Positions 1 to 5,179 of a stretch of DNA of 7,035 bases are shown here, piece after piece. The notes beneath the pieces are model-generated. The model searched no databases. It saw only the letters and a list, made by a program, of their open reading frames with translations, and was not told the DNA's origin. How positions within the stretch are numbered: the first letter of the stretch is position 1; each line of letters starts with the position of its first letter. Source of the stretch: an uncultured Oscillospiraceae bacterium (GTDB lineage: Bacteria > Bacillota > Clostridia > Oscillospirales > Oscillospiraceae); the NCBI GenBank assembly GCA_944385195.1, contig CALWWH010000063.1, positions 1-7,035 of the forward strand. The letters run 5' to 3'. Position numbers and translations under genes: made by a program.

Positions 1-581
1 GCTGTAGAACGCAAGCTGCTGCCCCGGCGCAAAAGCGGACGCAGCTGCTTACGGATACCTGCGTCATCACTGATCTGTTCGGCAATGATGTCAAAGGCGC
101 CGGCCAGGGCCTCCTCAACGGTATTGACGCCCTTTTCCGGGGCGATGAAGGCCGCCGCCAGCGCCTCCGGGGAGTCCATATTTCGCGCCTGCTCGAAGAT
201 GAGCTGGGCCAAGGGGGCCAAGCCTTTTTCCCGGGCCATGGTCGCACGGGTGCGGCGTTTTTGCTGATAGGGCCGGTAGAGATCCTCCACCTCGGCCAGG
301 GTTGCCGCCTCATCAATGGCTGTCACAAGCTCCTCGGTGAGTTTTCCTTGATTGTCAATAGAACGCTTGACCTCTTCCCGTCGGGTCTGAAGGCTGCGCA
401 GGTATTGCAGCCGCTCGGCCAAATGGCGCAGGGTAGTGTCGTCCATCGCCCCGTGCTGCTCCTTGCGGTAACGGGCAATAAAGGGAATGGTATTGCCCTC
501 ATCCATGAGGGCAATGACCGCTGCGACGTATGCCTGCGGCTGGTTCAGCTCGGCGGCCAGAAGTTCGGAGATGCTATGCAT
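1..581 (-). CDS. tex: Tex family transcription accessory protein, N-terminal 193 residues (runs off the left edge)
   Basis: Reading leftward from ATG 579-581, the frame stays open to the window edge. The product begins MHSISELLAAELNQPQAYVA and contains the stretch DEGNTIPFIARYRKE (about residues 27-41), then QGKLTEELVTAID, EDLYRPYQQKRRTRATMAREKGLAPLAQLI and EEALAGAFDIIAEQISDD. This is the conserved N-terminal helical region of Tex/YqgF-type proteins. The family is about 700-800 residues, so the YqgF-like, HhH and C-terminal S1 RNA-binding domains lie outside the window. Tex is a cytoplasmic nucleic-acid-binding protein linked to transcription and RNA handling; its exact role is poorly defined. 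The start is supported by AAGGAG at 592-597 with a 10-nt spacer and by a strong promoter just upstream. The gene is transcribed divergently from the sugar kinase. No frameshift is seen in the visible part. The family call is firm from the N-terminal motifs. Confidence 0.93.
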   Translation of the reverse strand, partial: MHSISELLAAELNQPQAYVAAVIALMDEGNTIPFIARYRKEQHGAMDDTTLRHLAERLQYLRSLQTRREEVKRSIDNQGKLTEELVTAIDEAATLAEVEDLYRPYQQKRRTRATMAREKGLAPLAQLIFEQARNMDSPEALAAAFIAPEKGVNTVEEALAGAFDIIAEQISDDAGIRKQLRPLLRRGSSLRST

Positions 582-614
582 TGCTTTGGTGCTCCTTGTC
601 CTTAGTGTCTGGTC

Positions 615-643
615 ATTATAGCATAGTTTTTTACGCTGGTCAA
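615..643 (-). promoter_or_regulatory. Predicted sigma-A promoter of tex, extended -10
   Basis: On the minus strand TTGACC (643-638, five of six matches to TTGACA) is followed by a 17-nt spacer and TATAAT (620-615), preceded by TGC, which gives a perfect extended -10 (TGnTATAAT). Transcription would start near 608, leaving a leader of about 27 nt that holds the AAGGAG site. This is the best promoter match in the window. Its -35 box overlaps the -35 box proposed for the divergent kinase gene. Confidence 0.8.
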
Positions 644-665
644 ATCTGGTTTGTGGGTGTATAAT
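637..665 (+). promoter_or_regulatory. Predicted sigma-A promoter of the PfkB-family kinase gene
   Basis: A perfect TATAAT lies at 660-665. TGGTCA (637-642, four of six matches to TTGACA) sits 17 nt upstream. Transcription would start near 672, just in front of the ribosome binding site at 676-681. The -10 box overlaps the ATG at 664, so that ATG would not be in the transcript. The -35 box is weak, which may mean an activator is needed or that this promoter loses to the stronger tex promoter over the shared bases. Confidence 0.65.
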
Positions 666-675
666 GGAGAAAAGA

Positions 676-681
676 GAGGTG
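676..681 (+). promoter_or_regulatory. Ribosome binding site that decides the kinase start
   Basis: GAGGTG lies 6 nt before ATG 688. The alternative in-frame ATG at 664 has no such site and overlaps the predicted -10 box. This fixes the kinase start at 688, giving an N-terminus MIYALTLNPALD that matches the family. Confidence 0.75.
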
Positions 682-687
682 ATTGTC

Positions 688-1557
688 ATGATCTATGCCC
701 TTACCCTCAACCCTGCTCTGGACCGCAGCATTGCACCAGACGCAGAACGCATGGACCCCGGTGGCAAGGGGCTTAACGTGGCAAAAACGCTCAGCAGCTT
801 TCACATTCCTGCCGTTGCGGTTGCCTTCACAGCCGGGGAAACGGGGCAATTGCTTTGCCACTTGGCTCGAGAGGCCGGTATCAATCTGCATAGCATCCCC
901 ACTGCCGGTCAGACTCGGGTGAACCTCAAGCTTTTTGATGGCAAAGCGGTCACGGAGCACAATCAAGCCGGTCCTGATTTTGATGCAGCCGCCTTCGAGG
1001 CCTTACTTCTCTGGCTCAAAGCCACACTGAAGCCCGGCGACACGCTTGCTCTGTGTGGCTCGCTGCCACCAAAAGCTCCCATAAACTGCTATGCCCTCAT
1101 TGCAAATACCTTTGCTAATTGCAGAATCATCATCGATACCTCGGGTCCTGCTCTCAGGGCTGCCCTTTGTGCAAAACCAAAAGTCATCAAACCAAATCTT
1201 GCAGAGTTGCAGACGCTTGTGGGTCATTCCCTCCCCGATGACACGTCCCGCGTTGAAGCGTTGCGCTCCTTGGCTGTTGAACGGGTTCTTCTCTCGCTGG
1301 GCGCCGAGGGCGCTATGCTCTCGGCGCCGGATGGCGTTTGGTACGCTCCTGCGCCCAAGGTTCCCGTGCGCGGTACGGTCGGCGCGGGAGATGCCATGAC
1401 CGCCGTGCTTTGTCACTATCCCTTGGACAACAGCGCTGCGCTGCTGCGTGCCTGTGTCGCCGCAGGCAGCGCAGCAGCCATGCAGCCAGGCAGCGTCCCA
1501 CCAACCCGTCAGGATTGGGAAGCCCTGATGCGGAAAATCGTCCCGATTCGCCGATAA
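688..1557 (+). CDS. PfkB-family sugar-phosphate kinase, 1-phosphofructokinase / tagatose-6-phosphate kinase type
   Basis: The 289-residue product should phosphorylate a sugar phosphate with ATP in the cytoplasm; fructose 1-phosphate or tagatose 6-phosphate are the usual substrates of this branch. Visible family marks are the N-terminal MIYALTLNPALD, the first PfkB signature GGKGLNVAKTL (residues 25-35), TRVNLKLFDGKAVTEHNQAGP (76-96), CGSLPP, IIDTSGPAL, KPNLAEL, and the ATP/anion-hole signature GTVGAGDAMTA with the catalytic-base Asp at 235. The segment between LDRS and GGKG, which carries lid strands in the family, is about 11-12 residues shorter than in E. coli FruK or PfkB. Total length is slightly below the usual 300-315. 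No PTS or fructose-operon partner is visible, so the substrate is not settled and I give no gene symbol. The gene is divergent from tex, with no clear terminator after it. Confidence 0.88.
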   Translation: MIYALTLNPALDRSIAPDAERMDPGGKGLNVAKTLSSFHIPAVAVAFTAGETGQLLCHLAREAGINLHSIPTAGQTRVNLKLFDGKAVTEHNQAGPDFDAAAFEALLLWLKATLKPGDTLALCGSLPPKAPINCYALIANTFANCRIIIDTSGPALRAALCAKPKVIKPNLAELQTLVGHSLPDDTSRVEALRSLAVERVLLSLGAEGAMLSAPDGVWYAPAPKVPVRGTVGAGDAMTAVLCHYPLDNSAALLRACVAAGSAAAMQPGSVPPTRQDWEALMRKIVPIRR

Positions 1558-1575
1558 AGCTGTCCTCTTTTTGCC

Positions 1576-1604
1576 TTGTTTATTTTCTGAAACAACGTTA
1601 AAAT
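1576..1604 (+). promoter_or_regulatory. Predicted sigma-A promoter of the MBL-fold hydrolase gene
   Basis: TTGTTT (1576-1581), a 17-nt spacer and TAAAAT (1599-1604) fit a vegetative promoter. Transcription would start near 1611, leaving a leader of about 30 nt with the AAAGGAGAG site at 1627-1635. The same -35 hexamer and spacer length recur in front of ahcY. Confidence 0.55.
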
Positions 1605-1640
1605 GTTCTAAGAATCTTAAGCAGCGAAAGGAGAGCCTCT

Positions 1641-2528
1641 ATGATTCACATTGATATCAACACCCTTCCAATCAATAAGCAGTTCCGCCGTCAGCTTATC
1701 AAGCCCGACACTTGGCTCATCATCCCCTTTGATCAGGACATGGCTGTCCCCCACCCCCACGTCATCATTGGCGAGGAAAAGGCGCTGGTCATGGACACCA
1801 CCTACACAACATTGCCCCTACGAAAATACATCGAAGAGTGCGTCACCGACAAGCCCCTGGTTGTGGCCTGCTCACACAGTCATTTTGACCACACCGACGC
1901 CAACTGGCAGTTCAACGATTGTCCCATCTACATGTCCCAGAGCGCCTGGGAGGAAATCTCCGCCCGTCGAAAGGGCGGCACGACCCCTTTCGGCGCGCCT
2001 CCCAAGGGCGACTATATCCCCATTATCCTCAAGCCCGGCGACGTCATTGATCTGGGCAACCGCGAGATCGAAGTCATTCCCTATACCGGGATCCATAGCA
2101 ACACAAGCCTATTCTATCTCGATAAAAAATACGGCGTCCTTTTCACCGGCGACGAGATCGAGTGTGGTCAGATGCTGGTGGGTGGCCGTCCCGGCAGTCC
2201 GAGCTGTATTGAGCTGCTGCGGGACAACCTCGTGACCCTGATTCGGGACTGGGGCGACCAGATTGATTGCATCTGTCCGCCGCATAACGGCTCTCCCATC
2301 CATGGTTCCTTCCTGGGCCTGCTGGTGGAAAACTGTGAGCGCATTCTCAGCGGCATCCAGGGTGATCCCGATGTCGGCTCTATGACCTACCTCTACAACC
2401 CTGCCGAGGCCCGCAGTGAAGAGATGATCAAGCGGGCGTTGGCCGATCCTAAGTCGTTCCGCAGTGAGTGGAAGGGCACCTCTATCGTCTACAACATCGA
2501 CCGCGTCTTCAAGAGCCAGGTGCAGTAA
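1641..2528 (+). CDS. MBL-fold (metallo-beta-lactamase superfamily) metallohydrolase
   Basis: The 295-residue soluble protein has all metal ligands expected of a binuclear-metal MBL-fold hydrolase: H79-S-H81-F-D83-H84, H152 (in GIHSN), D171 (in FTGDEIE) and H215 (in CPPHNG). The core is therefore probably an active zinc or iron hydrolase. The usual GG after the HxHxDH motif is replaced by TDAN, and the third His sits in IHSN rather than the common GHTPG, so it belongs to a less studied branch. Residues 220-295 form a C-terminal extension of unknown role. The substrate cannot be read from the sequence; hydrolase of a thioester, lactone or phosphodiester, or a non-hydrolytic MBL protein, all remain possible. 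AAAGGAGAG sits 5 nt before the ATG. The gene has its own promoter and a strong terminator, so it looks monocistronic and not tied to ahcY. Confidence 0.88.
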   Translation: MIHIDINTLPINKQFRRQLIKPDTWLIIPFDQDMAVPHPHVIIGEEKALVMDTTYTTLPLRKYIEECVTDKPLVVACSHSHFDHTDANWQFNDCPIYMSQSAWEEISARRKGGTTPFGAPPKGDYIPIILKPGDVIDLGNREIEVIPYTGIHSNTSLFYLDKKYGVLFTGDEIECGQMLVGGRPGSPSCIELLRDNLVTLIRDWGDQIDCICPPHNGSPIHGSFLGLLVENCERILSGIQGDPDVGSMTYLYNPAEARSEEMIKRALADPKSFRSEWKGTSIVYNIDRVFKSQVQ

Positions 2529-2544
2529 GCGCAGTAAGCTCAGA

Positions 2545-2579
2545 AATCCGGAGATCCAAGGGTCTCCGGATTGTTTTTT
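2545..2579 (+). terminator. Intrinsic terminator after the MBL hydrolase gene
   Basis: AATCCGGAGA (2545-2554) pairs perfectly with TCTCCGGATT (2563-2572) around an 8-nt loop. TTG and a run of six T (2574-2579) follow. The hairpin starts 16 nt after the stop codon and should end the MBL transcript before ahcY. Confidence 0.9.
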
Positions 2580-2599
2580 GCAGATACTTGTGATATGAT
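2571..2599 (+). promoter_or_regulatory. Predicted promoter of ahcY, overlapping the upstream terminator
   Basis: TTGTTT (2571-2576), a 17-nt spacer and TATGAT (2594-2599) with a TGA extension (TG at 2591-2592) form an extended -10 promoter. The start would be near 2606, giving a leader of about 26 nt with AAGGGAG at 2618-2624. The -35 hexamer consists of the last two stem bases and the T-tract of the terminator. Confidence 0.65.
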
Positions 2600-2631
2600 A
2601 GGCTTCGAAAAAAAGATAAGGGAGTGTCCCC

Positions 2632-3876
2632 ATGAGCATTATTCGAGACCCTGCCGGCGCTGAGTATGGCCGGATGAAAATTCAGTGGGTGCAGGACTTC
2701 ATGCCTGCCCTTTCTGTGATCCGCAAGCGGTTCGCCGCGTCCAGGCCCTTCACGGGCATGAAGATCACCATGTCCATTCATTTGGAGGCCAAAACAGCCT
2801 ATCTTGCCCTATGTCTGAAGGAGGGCGGCGCAGAGGTGCACTGCACCGGCTGCAATCCGCTCTCTACCCAGGACGACGTTGCTGCCGGCCTGGCCAGCCT
2901 GGGCGTCAATGTCTACGCCTGGCACGGCGCGACTCCTGCGGAGTACACGCAGCACTTGACCGCTGCGCTAAGCTGTCACCCCGATCTGCTGATCGACGAT
3001 GGAGGCGATCTGCTGGAGATTCTCTGCGGACCGCATCCTGAGCTGGCGGACCGTTTGATCGGCGGATGCGAGGAGACCACCACAGGCGTGCACCGTCTGC
3101 GCGTCCGCGCCAAGGCTAGGGCACTACCCTTCCCGATGATGAACGTCAATGACGCCAAGTGCAAGCACTATTATGACAACAAATACGGCACCGGCCAGAG
3201 CGTCTGGGACGCCATCATGCACACCACCAACCTTCTAGTGGCTGGCAAAACCGTTGTTGTCGCCGGTTACGGCTACTGTGGCCGCGGCATCGCCATGCGC
3301 GCCAAGGGCATGGGCGCCAACGTCATCGTCACGGAAATCGATCCGATCAAGGCCCTTGAGGCCACCATGGACGGCTGCCGCGTGATGCCAATGGCCGAGG
3401 CCGCGCCCCAGGGCGACCTCTTCATCACCGCCACCGGCTGCCGAGACGTCATTACCAAAGAGCATATGCTGCTTATGAAGGACAACGCCTTCCTAGCTAA
3501 CGCCGGTCACTTCAATGTCGAAGTCAACCCCGAAGACCTGGCCAGACTAGCTGTCAGGGTCTATCCCCGCCGCGCAGAAATCACCGGTTATGAGCTGGCC
3601 GACGGGCGCACGCTCAACCTGCTTGCCGAGGGCAGACTGGTCAACCTCGCCTCCGGCAACGGCCACCCTGCCGAGATCATGGACACCAGTTTCGCCATCC
3701 AGAGCCTCAGCCTGGAATACCTGGCCAGGGAAGGCCGCCAGCTGCGGCCTGCTCTGTACGAGGTCCCAGAGGCCATTGACGCCGAGGTCTCCCGGATCAA
3801 GCTGGAGGGTCAGGGTTTCAAGATTGACGCATTGACCCCCGCTCAGGAAGCCTATCTCTCTGGTTGGGAAGTGTAA
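2632..3876 (+). CDS. ahcY: Adenosylhomocysteinase (S-adenosyl-L-homocysteine hydrolase), short archaeal/Thermotoga type
   Basis: This 414-residue NAD-dependent enzyme reversibly splits S-adenosylhomocysteine into adenosine and homocysteine, removing the inhibitor left by methyltransferases and feeding the methionine cycle. Visible residues match the human catalytic set: H50 (human H55), D123 (D131), E148 (E156, in EETTTG), K178 (K186), D182 and N183 (D190, N191). The NAD site is GYGYCGRG (212-219) with E235 at the ribose-binding position; H293 (in NAGHFNVE) and H345 (in NGHPAE) are kept. The length and the GTGQS motif (186-190) fit the short class. K54 stands where human has Glu59, which contacts the adenine amino group, so substrate preference (SAH or S-inosylhomocysteine) is open. 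AAGGGAG lies 7 nt before the ATG. The DUF554 gene starts 5 bp after its stop, so the two probably share a transcript. Confidence 0.96.
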   Translation: MSIIRDPAGAEYGRMKIQWVQDFMPALSVIRKRFAASRPFTGMKITMSIHLEAKTAYLALCLKEGGAEVHCTGCNPLSTQDDVAAGLASLGVNVYAWHGATPAEYTQHLTAALSCHPDLLIDDGGDLLEILCGPHPELADRLIGGCEETTTGVHRLRVRAKARALPFPMMNVNDAKCKHYYDNKYGTGQSVWDAIMHTTNLLVAGKTVVVAGYGYCGRGIAMRAKGMGANVIVTEIDPIKALEATMDGCRVMPMAEAAPQGDLFITATGCRDVITKEHMLLMKDNAFLANAGHFNVEVNPEDLARLAVRVYPRRAEITGYELADGRTLNLLAEGRLVNLASGNGHPAEIMDTSFAIQSLSLEYLAREGRQLRPALYEVPEAIDAEVSRIKLEGQGFKIDALTPAQEAYLSGWEV

Positions 3877-3881
3877 AACCG

Positions 3882-4565
3882 ATGTGGGTACAGTTTGTAA
3901 ACGCCATCAGCGTGCTTTTGGGTGGTACACTGGGGATGCTGCTGGGCGGACGGCTTCAGGAAAAGCACACCCATACGATTACCATCGGGCTAGGCATCGC
4001 GACGCTGATCATCGGTATTGATTCGGCCTTGGAGTCCTCGGATATCCTCTGCACGATCATCAGTCTGGTTGCTGGCACCATCATCGGCCAGCTGCTGCAC
4101 ATTGAGCGCCGCATGGACGGCCTTGGCGACTGGCTTAAGCGCAGAGTTGCCAAAAAAGGTAGCGGCCGCTTTACGGAGGGCTTTGTCACCGCTTCGCTGC
4201 TATTTTGCGTTGGCTCCATGTCCATCATGGGGTCCTTGGACGCCGGCACCACCGGCAACGGCGCGATTATCTTATCGAAAACCGCACTCGATTCAGTCAT
4301 GGCCGTCACCTTTGCAGCTACCATGGGCGTGGGGGTTTTATTCAGCGCAGGGGTGATTTTGATCTATCAGGGCGCCATCACGCTGCTGGCGGCCTATGTC
4401 ACACCCTATCTCTCCGCCGAAGTTGTCACCTGCATGAATTCTGCGGGAAGATGGAGGCAGTCGGTTGCCACTTGGTGTAGCTTAGGCATTAGATGGATGT
4501 CCCCCAAACTGGCTGTTCGGCTTTCTGTGTCCAGTTCAAATTGCACTAGGAGGATTATAGAGTGA
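3882..4565 (+). CDS. DUF554 family membrane protein with a replaced C-terminus (probably a damaged gene)
   Basis: Residues 1-189 look like DUF554 (YdfK-like) integral membrane proteins, whose function is unknown. They show VNAISVLLGGTLGMLLG at the N-terminus, GLGIATLIIGI, SLVAGTIIGQLLHIE, then a soluble loop and the conserved GFVTASLLFCVGSMSIMGSLDAG and GVLFSAGVILIYQGAITLLA segments, about six hydrophobic stretches. After MNSAG (185-189) the family would continue with another membrane segment and a short tail. Here it changes at about 4449 into WRQSVATWCSLGIRWMSP and a basic, serine-rich tail of 38 residues, and no other frame restores the family sequence. I infer recombination or deletion rather than a simple frameshift. 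I chose ATG 3882, with GGGAAG 10 nt upstream, because the upstream in-frame start at 3864 is a TTG inside ahcY. It follows ahcY by 5 bp. Its TGA overlaps the next gene's GTG. Confidence 0.78.
   Translation: MWVQFVNAISVLLGGTLGMLLGGRLQEKHTHTITIGLGIATLIIGIDSALESSDILCTIISLVAGTIIGQLLHIERRMDGLGDWLKRRVAKKGSGRFTEGFVTASLLFCVGSMSIMGSLDAGTTGNGAIILSKTALDSVMAVTFAATMGVGVLFSAGVILIYQGAITLLAAYVTPYLSAEVVTCMNSAGRWRQSVATWCSLGIRWMSPKLAVRLSVSSSNCTRRIIE
4548..4553 (+). promoter_or_regulatory. Strong ribosome binding site for the lipoprotein gene (GTG start)
   Basis: A full AGGAGG lies 8 nt before GTG 4562. It decides this non-ATG start, which gives a lipoprotein signal peptide of normal length. Confidence 0.85.
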
Positions 4566-5179
4566 GTACCTCAAAGAAGAAATGTGTTCTCTTTTGCATT
4601 TTAATAATATGTATAACATGTTTGTTAACATCATGCGCACGCACAAGCGCTTCTCCAACCCCGAATAGGGATATCCCCTACGAGGAACTAGACTGGTGCA
4701 ACCACTCTTATATTCCTGCTTTCGAATACAATAAAACAGTATTTTATAGCATAGGTGCACCTCCAACCACTGAACTTCCATCCGGGTATGAACCCTGCGG
4801 AATTCTGTATATCGACAACATCGAAGAGCAATACGAAATCGTTTATGTCAATGCTGAAACCCCTGAAGTAGTCTATGTCTCCAATGTTGGCAACACTCAG
4901 TTCGAACCTTTTACAACGGAACTAGGCACAATGGATCTCGTGTTTTGGGATGGTGCGCTATATGTCGCCAATGCAGGTTCTGTTGCTTTGCCTGATGGGT
5001 ATGTTGAAGCTGGTCAACTGGCCGAATTGGTGTATGGCATCCCTGTCGAACACGGGCAAACAAATGATTTCTTCTCGCAGGATGGTATAGTCTACACTTG
5101 CACGGAAAACAACGATTCCATATACGTAGAAGGAAAGAGACTGAAATTATTCGAAAAAAGAACGGAGGATGAACAGTGA
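4562..5179 (+). CDS. Predicted lipoprotein with two LPxGY repeats, partner of the downstream protease
   Basis: The 205-residue product has a basic N-terminus (KKK at 5-7), a hydrophobic stretch and a lipobox L22-T-S-C25, so it should be cut before C25, lipid-modified and held on the outer face of the membrane. After a Ser/Pro/Thr linker the mature part holds two related units: FYSIGAPPTTELPSGYEPCGIL (LPSGY at 72-76) and LYVANAGSVALPDGYVEAGQL (LPDGY at 143-147). Each is followed by a segment ending in a VY-rich strand (VVYVSN, IVYTCT). I do not recognise a named family; small repeats of this kind occur in uncharacterised Gram-positive lipoproteins. The GTG start follows a full AGGAGG. Its last codons overlap the protease GTG by 4 bp (GTGA), so the two are probably translated together. 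A role as membrane anchor, chaperone or inhibitor of the protease is inference from position only. Confidence 0.85.
   Translation: MSTSKKKCVLFCILIICITCLLTSCARTSASPTPNRDIPYEELDWCNHSYIPAFEYNKTVFYSIGAPPTTELPSGYEPCGILYIDNIEEQYEIVYVNAETPEVVYVSNVGNTQFEPFTTELGTMDLVFWDGALYVANAGSVALPDGYVEAGQLAELVYGIPVEHGQTNDFFSQDGIVYTCTENNDSIYVEGKRLKLFEKRTEDEQ
5164..5168 (+). promoter_or_regulatory. Ribosome binding site for the secreted protease gene (GTG start)
   Basis: GGAGG lies 7 nt before GTG 5176, inside the end of the lipoprotein gene. It supports the GTG start, which yields an ordinary signal peptide beginning MRKISNKASK. Confidence 0.85.

Noticed and set aside
664..687. Kinase start at ATG 664
   Set aside because: That ATG lies in the predicted -10 box, has no ribosome binding site, and adds eight residues not typical of the family; 688 is better.
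1558..1598. Terminator after the kinase gene
   Set aside because: There are T-rich stretches but no stable inverted repeat in front of them.
2600..2631. SAH riboswitch in front of ahcY
   Set aside because: The predicted leader is only about 26 nt, too short, and no pseudoknot-like pairing is visible.
2109..2639. 176-codon open frame on the minus strand across the MBL gene end and terminator
   Set aside because: It is a shadow of the real MBL gene, runs through the terminator hairpin, and its product resembles no family.
3864..3881. DUF554 start at TTG 3864
   Set aside because: It lies inside ahcY and adds a non-hydrophobic hexapeptide; ATG 3882 gives the family-like N-terminus.
4465..4494. 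Promoter for the lipoprotein-protease pair (TTGCCA, 18 nt, TTAGAT)
   Set aside because: The -35 is good but the -10 matches only three of six bases; kept as a note, not called as a feature.
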